Positions 14,634 to 28,318 of a DNA stretch of 64,000 nt are shown in pieces (within the stretch, counting starts at the first letter, position 1; each line of letters opens with the position of its first letter). A model generated the notes under the pieces. The model had not been told where the DNA came from and ran no database searches. It was given only the letters and a program-made list of their open reading frames with translations. Source of the DNA: Dirofilaria immitis (lineage: Eukaryota > Nematoda > Chromadorea > Rhabditida > Onchocercidae). The stretch spans positions 11,963,501 to 12,027,500 of the forward strand of contig JAKNDB010000068.1 in assembly GCA_024305405.1 (NCBI GenBank), in the 5' to 3' direction. Position numbers and translations under genes: made by a program.

Positions 14634-14698
14634 ATAGCTGAAATAAATTCCGCTTGGCTAAATCATATAGCTAAAATAAGTTCCGCTTGGCCATATGA
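14634..14698. repeat. Two tandem copies of a ~38-bp unit
   Basis: The motif ATAGCTGAAATAAATTCCGC followed by TTGGC recurs after about 38 bases as ATAGCTAAAATAAGTTCCGC followed by TTGGCC. It stands out as a GC-richer island in AT-rich DNA. Confidence 0.6.
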
Positions 14699-17660
14699 TT
14701 TTTATGATAATATGAATAGTTTTTAAGGAACTCATTTACTTAAATGTTTTTTATGTAAGCATTAAAGAAAGATAAAATAACGAATATTTTTTTGATTAGA
14801 AAGAATTTTATTTAATAAATGATATTTATTTTAAAAAAATTAGCAATAATTCCACATTTTTATCAGTGATAACTTAATTATTATTATTATATTTAACAAT
14901 TAAGAATAGCGAGACATTTGATAAAGTAAAGAGAAAGTAATGAGTAATGGAAATATATGAAAATGAAAATATCACTTAATATTTTCATTAATACACAGAT
15001 AAATTTGTCGTGTCTTAGCTAACTGATAAAAAATATTAAAAATTAATTGATCAGCTTTTTTTCATTTTCGATTGATAAATTACACTTTTATTGATTGCGA
15101 AAATGTTTTATTTGTTGGTTTTATATCTTTCAATTTTGCTTTAAATTAAAATTATTGACAAAATTTCATTCTTGAAAAATATATAAATTGATCAAATTAA
15201 ATGAATATGTCGAAGGAAACAATAATGCATTTTTCTTTTTACCATATCATTCATTTGTAATTTAATCTTATTATAACTTCGAAACCTACAGTTTACCTTA
15301 TTTTTAAGATATTATAGAAATTGTGATTGATTGCTTACTGTAAAATTTTCTTTCCTAATAATTTTTTTAAACCTCTTACAGTATGATAACCTTTTGATGT
15401 AATATGACATTTTTTCCTGATGAGACTTATTTATATTTGTAATTTTCTTTTATTTCCATCTTTACCTTTTTTTTGATGAAAAATTTTAATTAAATATAAT
15501 TTGTCTTATGTGATAAGTTTTATACATACCATGTGGGTGTGATATTGAATTTTTATTTGCACAGTCTTTTTTAAGTTCTTATGTTTAGAGCATCAATTTT
15601 TAAATGAATCATTTTTTAATGCGGGAGAGAGAGAGAAAATAATGGTCTTTATTTTTCTCTGCAATATAATTCATTAATTTAATTATCAGACTAGTCAGCT
15701 TCTTTTTTTTTTTAATGATTATGATACTATTTCACTGACTGATTGATTAAGCAATTAGGAAAAAGATGGAGAGTCAAATTAGCTATATAATTAATTTAAT
15801 TAGCCAAATTTAATGGTTATGATACCATATTTATTGATTGATTGAGTAATAGATAAATGGATTGAGGAGTGAAATGATTTTATAGCTTAAAATTTAATTT
15901 GTCTTCTCGAAGATTTTCCATAGTAACTAACATATTGTTGTCATAGTATCAATGAAAAAAGAATTTGGAAGAAGTGGAAAAAGAAATCTGAAATTATTGG
16001 AAATCATTTCAGCTATTGCATAAAATGAATTGGAAAATTTGGACTTTTACAATTTTAATATTTAATTTTAGTGAACAATCCGATTTTTATGCAATATTAG
16101 CATCATCCATTATTATTACGCATCAATTTATATCGAGAACATTCTGTTTGAAAGAATTGACTTCATAAAATATTGGTAAGGTTTAAATTTTTCGCTTTTC
16201 ATTCTTTTCTTATCATTAAATAATCAAGGAAAATTCTTTTCTTGATTATTGTTACAATTCATGATTAATTCATCAAATTTTTATATGTAAAATATATTTC
16301 AGCTTGTAAATTTTAAAATATTTACTAATCATAAAATCAATGCTAAAATTTAAAAATAATTTTAAAAAATTTTACTATTCTCTATCACTGATCATCAATC
16401 ATTCATTCCATTGATTGCAATAATCGTCCGTAAAGTTTGCAAAATTCACTTTTGCATATTTCCAAAAATCCCCGAAATTTTTATTTCGTTTGAATTTCTA
16501 ATGTTGCTAATAAATTAACTTAATTATAATCATTTTGTTTCCTTCTTAAATTTCGTGTGCAAAATGAATTATCGAATTGATAAAATTCATATTTGAAATA
16601 AATATTTTGCATAAATAAATTTATTGATTGGATAGATTATTTTTGATATGATATTTGATTTATGACAATTTTTCCTTTTTTTTCCTTTTTTCTCATTTTT
16701 TTAACTTGATAATACTTATATCGTCATGATATTATTCATAGATAAATCAATGAAAAATAAAATTATCGATAAATCAAGCAGTTTTTTGAAATTATAGGTA
16801 AATAAAAACGAAATATAAAGTAATCGACAAATCTTAACATTTTTAATAAATTATACCTTAATTGCTTTTCTATTTTAGAAATTCCAAAATCATTTAAAAG
16901 GAATTTTTCATAATCAAAAGCTAAATGCCAATAATTTCTAATAAAAAAAAATAATGCGAAAATATTTTTTATTGTGCAAAAATGAATAGAATATATTATT
17001 TCTTATGATAATATATTTCATTTAAAATGATAATTAATTTAAGATCAATTATATGTTATTTGTTAAATAGAAATGAATGAAATAATTAATTAAACAATTT
17101 TATAATTATATTAAAATTCTTTGTTGGGAATCGTAGAAATCATTGATTATAAAATTAATTAATTATGAAAAATTTGTTCAATAAAGATTATCATTTCTTT
17201 TTTAAATCAACAAAGTTAGAAATGAAAAGTTCTTTTAGTCAAATTCAAATTTGCTAATAAGAGCAAAGAAGAGAAGATAAGGAGGTAGAAAAAAATGATA
17301 ATAATATTGTATGTTAATTATTTCGTTAATTATAAATAATTCGTTACTGATAAAGGGCAATAGATTTTTGTTATCAGTAAACTTATCATTGATTTAGTGG
17401 AAAAAAACTTCGAATAAATGAAACTTAAATGAGAGGAGTAGCAATGATAATTTTCGATATAATAATGAAAATTCAAATAATTAATACTATAAAATTTCGC
17501 AATTAAAATTTTAATTAAAAGTGTAATATAAGAATTCATTTATTTATGTATAAATATATTTCATTTATAGGAATGATTTAATGATAGTAATATTTAAATT
17601 AGCATCATAAATTCCAATGAAAATTTTTGACATTTCTAGAAATATGTGGAGAATTTTAAT

Positions 17661-17768
17661 TGATATCATGAAGTTATACGATGAAGTTATACGATAAATA
17701 TTTTAATTGATATCATGAAGTTATACGATAAATATTTTAATTGATATCATGAAGTTATACGATAAATT
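17661..17768. repeat. 34-bp tandem repeat, three copies
   Basis: TGATATCATGAAGTTATACG starts at 17661, 17708 and 17742. Copies 2 and 3 are 34 bases apart and nearly identical. The first interval is 47 bases because an extra 13-base GATGAAGTTATAC block is duplicated within it. Confidence 0.9.
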
Positions 17769-19160
17769 TTTCGAAACTTTTATGAATTTCTATGAAATTT
17801 TTACTGATTTCAATGAAATTTTTAAAATTTTTCTTTTTCTTTAATTTTTTGAAAAAAATTTTTTTATATTTTATTATTAATTAGCTAAATTATTTTATTA
17901 AGGAATGATAAAATATATATAGTAATTAATATATTATTATGATATAAATTGTTTCATATAACAATTATTATGATAATATCTGCAAGCTTTATAAAATTGA
18001 ATATGGAAAAGCGATAAGGAGGTAAAAAATTTTAATTTTGAAAGATAAGAAAAATAAAATTATAACCTTCAAAATCTGTCAATATTTCAAGAAAGGGAAA
18101 CTTAAATTTTATCGTAATCTCGTATTTTCAAGACTAATTAATAGAATGTATTAATTGGTGCATTCTGTTAATTAGTTCGATAAAATTTGTGCTGAATAAT
18201 AAATAAATTTATTTTGTTATTCGATTGTTAATCAAATATTACTTTCGGATGATATCAAAAAAGGGAAAGAAATTAATCGAAGGAAATGATTATTTGATGA
18301 AACAAACATTGCATTTAAAACAAATTCAAAAAAATTTGTTCAGTATTTTTTTAAGAAAACAATAAATTATTTTAAAAAATAGGCGATAAATTAAAACAAT
18401 AAACAAAAACTTTTTAACAAATGAAATTTGATCGTTGTGATTTGTTTAACTTCAAATATCCAACTTTTTAAAAGATAAATATCTTTTATAAATAGCAATT
18501 ATATGATAGCTATAAAAATAAAAGGCATGCAAAAATGGGAAATATTTAAGCTTTTTTTCGTTTTTATTTATGTTAAGTTGTTTTTCTTTCACCTAAATCC
18601 GTTTTAAATATGACGGCCATATTTATTTTTTCTAATATTTTAATTTGTTTAAAGAATTAATTTTGAGTATGAATTAGCTTTTTTAACATTAACTGGAAGA
18701 AATTAATTATAAATTAAATTTAATTTCTTTTGGAAAATTTGAATAATTTTTAAAAATAGGTCAAATAGGTTGTTTATTTAAGAAAAAATATATAATATAA
18801 GCAAATATTTCATATAAGTAAAATTTATTACTTAATAAATCTTATACTAATTCATTAACATAACCAAATTTAATAATGTTTTACTTTTTTTTTTTTGAAA
18901 TGGAAGCCAAAATAAATGATACTATTATAAAAATATAATAGTATGATATATTTAATTGTTGTAATAATATACTTTATATAAAGGAAAAAAAAAGAAAAAT
19001 AAATTATGAGAATACGAACTTATGGTGGGTTTATAAATTTGAATAATTAGTAAATGAAAGGATTAATAATTAAAGAATTGAAATGCTATTAATTGAAATT
19101 AACCGTAAGATTATTTAAGGAGGATTATTCTTGACCTAAAATTTATTGAGAATAAAACTT

Positions 19161-19258
19161 TTTTCCCACTTTTCTTCTGCACTGTTCCCTCTCTTTCTCC
19201 TTTCTCCCCTTCTTTCTCTCTCTCTCTCTCTCTCTCCTCTTTCTTTTCTTTAGGTAAG
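19161..19258. repeat. Polypyrimidine (CT)n tract
   Basis: A nearly pure C/T strand of about 95 bases with a (TC)9-10 core. It ends in TTTCTTTAGGTAAG, which looks like a 3' splice site abutting a 5' splice site, but no exon fits on either side. Confidence 0.8.
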
Positions 19259-21089
19259 TATATTTGCTGGCCAGAATTCACTTGGCTAAAGAATAGATCA
19301 AGCATTAAATTAATTTGCTTAATATGCAATTAACAATTTTTTCAAGGAATTATCTTTTTAAATATTTTTTACACTTTAAACAATCAAACAAGCGATGCAA
19401 CAAAAATGATTACTATGTAAGAAAATCTTTCGTTTTGAAATTTTTAGTTTATTACACTTGAAATGTTCGTCATTTGCTTTTAATCTTTAATCTCATCTTG
19501 GCAATTTATAAATTTCAAAAATTTGGTTAGAAAGAAATGAAAAAATGAAAGAGAGATGGATGAATAAGCTGTTATGAGTAATTATTTTGAATGAAATTTA
19601 AAAAGAAAAAGTACGAAGTTATTTTTATCCACAAAGATAATAACATAAATAAATAAACAAACAAAAAATAATAATTAAATATTTCATTTAAATGTTGAAT
19701 TTTCAAAATTTTATTAAACATCAAAAACCAATAATATATTTTTCTTTCGTAATTTTCTTTAAAAATTTCTCGTTTTTGTTTATTCGGATTTTTAATGAAA
19801 ATTGGAAAAGGTTATGTCAACAATAATATATATTGTCAGATAATGCATCAATTAGCATTTTCTGTAACTTAAAACTTTTGAGAAAAAATTCTCGATATTT
19901 TCTTTAAGTAAAATTTATAATCGATGCTTTGAAATTTTTGAATTTTCTTTTTTCTTATTTAATTCTTTAGTAACATTTAAAAATCAGACAACAATTTCAG
20001 TGAAATGTGCTAATTTATTTTGATAAAATTTAAATGCCAATTAATCACATAAATCATTTTGAATTGTTATTATATTAGGATAATATTACTAAATCATAAA
20101 GGTAAGATTTTTAATAATTATTAATAATAAGAATATAAGAAAAACAAAGAAAAAAAATCCTTTGAAATCATTTAGTTAAAACAAACATATATAATTATAT
20201 GTATTTATGCATTAATGAATTATTTTATATCTAAAAATTTTTTCATCATTGCTACAATCGTTGTAATATTCTTCTCATATAATTAAACATTCGCTTACTG
20301 TAAAATAATACAATTTGAAGTAAAAAAATGTTTAAGTATTTGCTTACTGTAACAAAAAAAGGTATTATTATTATTATTATAAATATGTACTTCTATTTGT
20401 CTATTCTTTGATTTTTTTTTTATTTTAAATGTTTCAAAAGAAATAGCCAAATAGTTGAAATATTACAAAATAAATATTATACAAAGAAATTTCTTTAAAA
20501 TGAAAGAAAATAATTGAAGAAATTTTACGCTCTGTCATTTTTTTAAATGTGTGAAAGCGAAATAACAACTGCCATATAGAAACATTTAATATATCAATCG
20601 ATTACCTCATTGATTATCAATTATATTGATGATAATGATTCGCTTTCACAAACCATTATCTTAATTTAAAAATTAAAAAAACCGAATTTCGAAGTTTTAA
20701 GTTACAGAAAAAGGTAATTAATGCATTATCTGATAATATATTTATATTTATATTATTGTTGAAAGTTTTGAAATTTAATAAAATTCGAAATGGGAAATTT
20801 AACTTTGTAATTGTATGATAAAATGATAATTAATTACATCTATTTTTTCTTTTGTTTATTTATTTACATTTGTATTTTTGTAAATAAAAATAACTTTCAA
20901 TTTATTCTTTCCTTTTTAATATTTCCATTCAAACAATTCAGAATATTACACTTCTCATTATTCACTTTTCAATATTTCTCTTAAAAATATTTTATCGAAT
21001 GAAACTACTAAAAATATCATTTTCTTTTCCTTTTTTTTAGATCTAACAACTGCAAACAGTTGCTCATATCTGTGTACGTATGTATATTT

Positions 21090-21228
21090 ATGCGTGTGTA
21101 TATATATATATGTGTGTGTGTGTGCGTGTGTGTGTGTGTGCATGTGTGCTGTATGCCTGTATATGTGTGTGTATATATATATGTGTGTGTGTGTGTGTAT
21201 GTGGGTGTGTATCTATATACATATATAC
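21090..21228. repeat. TG/TA compound microsatellite
   Basis: Alternating (TA)n and (TG)n blocks in several tandem segments. The chance ORFs in all frames here (Cys-Val and Thr-His repeats) are artefacts of the dinucleotide array. Confidence 0.95.
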
Positions 21229-21479
21229 AGCTTTTCTTTAGCTTCAAAAATTTTTTGTTGTAATTTTTTGATTTCTGTCTTAGATATTCCTTATCAAATC
21301 ATCATTTTTGATTTTCTTACAGTACGGAATTCAAAAAAAAAGATTTGAAATAAATAATTTATGTTAGCAAAATTAGCTGCAAATCATAATTGATTGGTAT
21401 TGAAATAAAGCAAAACATAATTTTATCAGTGCATTATGAAAGTAACAGTAATCAATGATCAATGATAGTTATTAGAATG

Positions 21480-21975
21480 GTTATTACGATTTTTTTATGA
21501 AGTAATACTATATGATGACATGGAACAATATTTTTGTGTTCCAATCTTTACAGAACAATATTATGTGACAGTCTTTATATATTAGTACTGATAATTTTTA
21601 TGAAACAATACTGTATGACAATTTTCAGAAAATAATACTCTTCGGCAGTGCAAAATAATATTGTACAATAATCCTTGTAAAATAATACTATGTGGCAATA
21701 CAAAGTGATACTGTATCATAGTCTTTATAAAGTAATATTATATGACAATTTTCAAAATATAATATTAAGTAACAGTCCATGAAATAATGGCAATACCATG
21801 TAGCAATCTTAAAAGTAATATTTGTGACGATATAAAGTACTATTGTATGATAATCCTCATAAAATGATACTGTATGATAATTTTTGGTAAAATAATACTA
21901 ATCTTTGCAGAATAATGTAGTAAGATAATTCATATAAAGTAATGGAATAGGATAGCTTTATAAAGTATTATTTAA
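21480..21975. repeat. Degenerate ~27-bp minisatellite, roughly 18 copies
   Basis: Successive units read approximately AAARTAATACTRTATGACAATYTTTAT. Examples begin AAACAATACTGTATGACAAT (near 21603), AAAGTGATACTGTATCATAG (near 21705) and AAAATGATACTGTATGATAA (near 21861). Units vary from about 22 to 30 bases and are heavily mutated, so the array is old. No reading frame persists through it. Confidence 0.85.
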
Positions 21976-23519
21976 AAAATATAGTGAAAGAGTTTCGATA
22001 GTAAAAATAAATATTAATGGAATAATTTTCATGAATACTGTATAACATTCTTTGCAATAAACTGCCCTGATACAGTAGTCCAGCTTTTGTAAGCTGGTAG
22101 AACAACATCTACATATAGCAGTATAGGTAGATAATTTAATATTATTAATTCAAAAGTCACTTCTTTTTTCTCGAAATTTAAAAAGAATTTTGAATTGAAA
22201 TGAATTAAATCAACAAATCATGCAACCAATGAAAAAAAAACTATGATATAATGATATGATGATATTTGGATTTTGCTGATTTGATAATCAATTCTTTTTA
22301 AGGCCAATTTAAAAATAAACATTAAAAATATCGATTAAACGGAAACAATCTAATTACAAAACATTGAAAATACATATATATTAATTATTCTCATCACTAT
22401 TTATTAACTGTCAATTATGGAGAATATAAACAAAAATTTATTTTTTTTCATTGGTTATAAATCTAATGATATTAAATAGAAATGATAACAATAGAATTAT
22501 TATTAATGATGATCACATTGATAAATCTACTTGTATTATTTATTTTCTATTTAATTTATCCCTAATTAATTCTTAGATTAATAAACAAAATCATATCTGT
22601 TCAAAAAAGCTAACAAAATAATAAAACAATAGATAAAAAGTAAAATTATCAAACATTCTTTCACAATTAAGAAAGCATTTTGATATAAAATAATAATAAC
22701 TATTACAATTAAAATGCAAACTTATTACCGATAATGCTCAATAATTATCAATAATTATAAGCTATATGAAAAAATATTTAATCAGAAAAAATTTGATATA
22801 AGATAATTAAAAATTTAAAAAAAAAAAGAAAGAAAAGGAAAAAATGCGATGAAATTAAGAAAACAAGAGAAAAGAAAAAAAGAGAAAATTAAATAAAAGG
22901 AAGAAGTAATTGTCATTTTTGCATATATTTTCCCTTAAATAAGTTTGACCATCGATGCCTGAAAATGGCATACGTCCTTATTTCAATCAAAATTTTAATT
23001 AAAATATTTATAAAGCATTTCTAATTTATCTATTCTTATAATTCGCTTTATTTAATTTTAAAAGAAAAGAAAAAAACGATATTTTTCTTCTCTTTTTATG
23101 CTAATATTTTATTCTTATCTTTTCATTTTTTTATTTCATTAAAAATATTAAAATTTTCTTACAATTTTAATTATTATTTTTATTATAATTACATTTATAT
23201 ATTTCTAAAAATAATTATCAATCGAATTATAAAATTTTATTTAGTAAATAATTCAAAAAATTTTTTCTTTTATTGAATTTTAAATTTTTTTCAGTAAATA
23301 ATTACTTAAATGTTAAGGAAAAAATGATAATTATTTGTGATATTTTATCATTTAATTCTAAATTTATATTTATTAACTTTTTATTATTCATTCATACATA
23401 TTTGAATTTTATAATACTTTCGTTGCCATTGTTTTATGCTATATTAGAAAAATCGATAAATTATTAAAATTGATCGATATGTAGAATATTAAAAAAAAAA
23501 AAATTAGAGCATACTTGCA

Positions 23520-23720
23520 TTGAAATGATAATATATGGGACGTATAGAAGAATAATATCAAAATGATATCATATATATGGTTGATTAGTTTAACATATCA
23601 ATGCGTAGAAACATTAATATATGAATGTGTTAAAATGATTAATATCGAAAAATCAGCATATAAATGTGTAGAAACATTGATATATGCGAATATATAGAAA
23701 CTTTTCGTAATATTGCAAAT
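23520..23720. repeat. Degenerate minisatellite with AACATTGATATATGAATGTG-like units
   Basis: Units such as GTAGAAACATTAATATATGA, GTAGAAACATTGATATATGC and ATAGAAACTTTTCG recur every 25-45 bases. The array is short and diverged, with no coding potential. Confidence 0.65.
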
Positions 23721-26700
23721 TCAATCAAAAATTTCAGCATATTGTATGGCATATCTGATAACAAATCATTTATCATTTATAATTTATTTTTTTGTCATTA
23801 TTCTTTCATTGATAATAATAGCAGGAAAATATCACCTTTTCTTTTTAAAATAATATATTACTAAATGTATAAGTTATCATGAAAATCAAAAAGAAATTAA
23901 AAAAATCAGTTCAGTATTATAAAGTATTTATTTGAGATAGATCATTTACTATTTCTGATAGAAACATTTTTCAATTTATTTCCCATTAATTTTTTAGATC
24001 ATATATATATATATATATTTTAAGTTTATGCTTTTAAATGCTTTATAGTAAATATAAAAAAGTTCTGTTTTGTCTTTATTGTATAACTAAAAATAGAAAC
24101 TGAAATGATTGAATGAATAAAATTATTACATTTTAAAAAGATTATCTCATATTACCTGGCAAATATTTGAAAAACCAGCTGTTAATTGATTTGTTTTTGT
24201 TCATCTGAAAGAGAAAGAGGAAGAAGAGAGGAAGAATTATTGAATTATTTCCCATTTCAATTATCAAATCTTTTATTTTGCTTTGTTAACTTTTTTTTTA
24301 AATCCTAAAAATACTTGTTAAATTTGATTAAACTAATCATTCATTATCATTCTAATCTTCCGCTTTTTTTCTCTCTCTTTCTCTTTCTTCCGTTGTTTGT
24401 TTACTTCACTTTTTTCAATCATTTAATGAATAAATCGAATACTATAACTTTTTTTTTTTGAAAATTTACGAATTATCTGACAAATTTAATTAAATTAGTA
24501 ATCATTGCATATTTATTTATACTTCATTCTCATACTATTTCTTCTATAAACTTTTCTATTTCGTATTTATTGAAATATATTTTGTTTTATATATAGCATT
24601 GAGAACTTTTATTAATAATATATTCCTCTAACATATCTTTTCTTTCTTCCCATATTAGCAATTAATTGTTAATGTAAATCATATATATGTATATATAGAT
24701 TATTAATATTATTTGAAATATTTAAATTATGCAAAACTTTATAATTTCTTTAAATTTGTTTCATCAATTAATCTGTTGATTTATGATTATTCTACCAGGT
24801 TTCAAATAATTATCAATGATTATCACAAGGATTTAAATTTACTATAATATGATACTTTTATTCTTTGATAATGGTTTATTACAATAAGAACAGTTTTTTT
24901 GTTATAGAAATAATTTCGACTTAATTTTGAATTACTTTTTATTATTTAATTTATTCACTTTTTGATAATATTTAAAATGAAACAAAAAAATGCAAAACGA
25001 TTAATATAAAAATTAAAAATTGTCAATTTTTAAATAATTTATATATTTTATAAAAGTATATATTTTATTTTAAATTTTTCATTCCAAAGTTATTAAAAAA
25101 ACTTTTTTCAACCTTTTCTTTTTCATTTTTTTGTTTCTTTAAGGAAAGAAATTTAAGCTAAACTATTAGTAATGATAAAATGGCTTTTTTTTCCTCAATC
25201 AATAAATCAAAAAAGAATAAATATAATTGTTTACACTTCTCTTTAAAAGTTGAATTAACGTCAATGTAAAGTTCTTTTTTTTTTAAAAAAGGCATATATT
25301 CTTTTCCTATACCAAACTTATAAAATTTTCAAGTAAATATAAAATAAAATAAATTATTTACCTTACCTAATAATTATCTTAAAGAATAATTTTTGTCGTT
25401 ATAAGGATAGAATTTTCCTATAATCATTTAATTGTGTATTATTTCCAAGGAAAAAATTCAACAAATATGAAATTTTTCAAAAATTTTTAATTCGACAAGA
25501 AAAATTTGCAAAATTTTTTAATAAAAATTTTTAAAATTTAAAAAAGTTGTAAAATTCGCTAAAAATTTTGGAAATTTTTCATTTTTGTTTTTTTAAATTT
25601 TATTTTACTTTTGAAACATTTTAACTATGTTAGAAATAGAATATATTATTAATATATTTATTTTATCAACTTTTGTTTTATTTTATTAACAGAAAAAAAG
25701 TTTAACAAATTTATTTCTCAATTTTCTAAGTATATATTTTCTTATTTTCTGATTTTGTTCGCATAAATTTTGCATCAGACGGTTTTTTAAGTATAAACAA
25801 TTATCGAAAATTGTTTGAATCGCAAATTTAAATTAATTGTCAAGTTATTATCAAATGAAGTGAAAAAATAAAATGAGCATAAAATATTTAGGAAAATAAT
25901 AATTCATTTTGATCTTTCACCTTTTAACTTATTTTATTACTAAATTAATACATTATTTACATATACATAAAAAAAGTTGCATCAAAAGTTTAATTAAATT
26001 AGGAAGAAAATAAGCCACTGCTTTATAACAAATATGCCAAATATCAAAATTTCATTTATATTAATTATAATTGTATATATTATTACGATATATTACTGAA
26101 TGAAATATATTAATTATTAATTGAATAATATTCTACGATATCATTCTACGATGAAGTCTTATGAGTGTCAAAATCTTTTGAAATCGAAAATTAAGATATT
26201 ATAGAAGTTTGCCAATTAACAAAATCAATAAACGGTGGAAAAGTTTGAAATAGGTAGAATTTAACAATTATTATAATTTCAAAATATGTGCTAATTTACA
26301 TTTCAATGCTTAATCATACCTTATAGGACTATAAGATTAATGAAGAAAACAAAATTTAATTAAATTTTTACATAATTATTTAATTTATCAGCAAAATTTA
26401 AATATTTTCATTTCGCATCTTTTAATAAATAAATGTACAAAATTTTCATAAATAAAATGTAATTAATTAATTAGAAATTTCTTTTTTCTTTTTTTTGTTT
26501 ATTATCTATGAAAGAAATTATTATTTATTATAAATTTAATCGAATTTACAATTTTCATCGTAGAAATGTAAATTATAACTTACTAAAATTTCCTTTTAAT
26601 TCATTACATTCTTTTTTCTTTATGACAAAATTTTCAAAATTTTTAAAAAATTTGATTCTTATTTAAATGGTAAAATTCATCGATATATTATAAATTACAT

Positions 26701-27504
26701 TTCGATTAAGAAAAAAAAGAATAAAAATGCGATGCCGTTTGCATCATGATGATATTATAATAATTAATCATAAAATCAAATCGAAATAATGATACCAATT
26801 TAGAGAAATACTAACTTTGATTTGATAATATATTATCTCATTACTTCTACAAGTAAAATTCAATTTTTAATACAAAACGAATCAATTTTACACGAACATT
26901 ATGTTTAATGAATAATGAAAAATAAGAAAAAACATATTTTATTGATATTCAGAATTATCAGTAGTAGTGTAAGATGAAACTTTTATCAATTATGATAGGA
27001 AGATCTAAAATTACGAATTTGGTAGTTTTGGAGAATCATTCAAATTGATATTTTATTCATAGAAATCGATTATTTATTTATTTCGATACATAAAATATCA
27101 AAATGAATTAAATGATTTTAATCGAAGTATTATTAATTGAGGTTCAATGTTAACTTATTCCTATCAAATTTACTAAATTTTTTACAAACAATTTTACGCA
27201 TTAATAAATATGATTTCAGTAAACAATAAAAATGAAAAAAATTCTAAGAAAAGAAAGTTTGTCGTTTAATTTGACATTTTTAGATGTGTAATTTACATGC
27301 TGGATGGCTTCAATATTGAATCGAAATATTTCTTTTTAACTTATCCTTTTTTTTCGATTTTCTTCATCCTAATTTCGTTTATACCTTATGTGAAAAATTA
27401 CTTTTTATCAAATGCTTATTTAGCTATTTATTTAATTATTTATTTATTTAAACTAATCATTTGCCATTTAATCATTTATGATAAAGATGCTTATTTTATC
27501 ATTT

Positions 27505-27820
27505 AAATATCACTTGTAATGGTATATGAAAAAGGAAAATTTTAATTTATGTTTTTTTTTACTTTTTCAAAATATTTTCATAAATATAATAGCTATTGTT
27601 ACTTGTAATTTAAACTTTACCATTTTGCTTATTTCATTTTTGATAAAATATTGAAATTTCTATTCCATTTGAAAATTTCATTGCAAAAATATGATTTATT
27701 ATCTAAATATCATTAATAATTATGTATGAAAGGCAAAATTAGAATTTCAACTTTTCATTTTTCTTTTTCAAATTTTCATAAATATAATAGCTATTGCTAT
27801 TTATCATTTAAGCTTTGAAT
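27505..27820. repeat. Diverged tandem duplication of ~195 bp
   Basis: TTCATAAATATAATAGCTAT is present near 27578 and again near 27774. Each copy is preceded by a GTATATGAAAAAGG or GTATGAAAGGC block and followed by ACTT/ATTT...TTTAA(A/G)CTTT. The two copies keep their order and spacing, so this is a local segmental duplication. Confidence 0.65.
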
Positions 27821-28274
27821 TATTTATTCATCGTTTTTTTATCACAATAAATCATTTTGGCTGACATTTAATAAGATGGATAGAAGAAATATAAGCTATA
27901 AATATAATCGTTTTATTTACTCTTCTACATTTTGCTATTTTTGTTATTTTTAAATTTAAACAGAATTGATTGATTCAATTTGCTATTTGAATATTAAATT
28001 GTGTCGTAAATATAATTCAGAATATATCATGATGATTTTAATTAATTGTTAATTAAATAAAAATTGGTTGAAATTGATACGAAGGAGAAAAAAATAATAC
28101 TAATAAATCGGAAATAAAGAGATAATTACGATGAAGCTTACTGCCTATTTTTAAATTAAATATCATTTGAAAAGTTCTATCGTAATTCTCTTTTTCATAA
28201 AACATTTCGAAAACGTATAAATTTTTCAATAATTTTTTTGTCAATTTAAATTATTGATTTTATAGAGGAAAAAA

Positions 28275-28280
28275 TTTCAG
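28275..28280 (+). promoter_or_regulatory. Probable spliced-leader (trans-splice) acceptor of the globin gene
   Basis: AAAATTTCAG lies 38 bases upstream of the globin ATG with no upstream coding exon, as expected for nematode SL trans-splicing. Confirming it would need cDNA. Confidence 0.45.
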
Positions 28281-28318
28281 ATCAAACCACTTGTAATTTA
28301 TTGGTAAAAATATTGATA

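Larger units (their letters stand above)
12776..28318. other. Long AT-rich gene-poor stretch
   Basis: About 15.5 kb with no exon that I can support. The longest ORF (13856-14191, 111 codons) is rich in Ile, Lys, Asn and Phe, has no recognisable motif and is probably chance. The notable content is repetitive: minisatellites at 17.66-17.77, 21.48-21.97 and 23.52-23.72 kb, a TG/TA array at 21.09 kb, polypyrimidine tracts at 19.16 and 24.36 kb, and a local duplication at 27.5-27.8 kb. Confidence 0.5.

Noticed and set aside
19161..19268. Splice-like TTTCTTTAG directly followed by GTAAGTA after the CT tract
   Set aside because: No coding exon fits on either side. The CT repeat creates the acceptor-like sequence by chance.
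20958..21348. Overlapping Cys/Val- and Thr/His-rich ORFs
   Set aside because: All are products of the TG/TA dinucleotide array.
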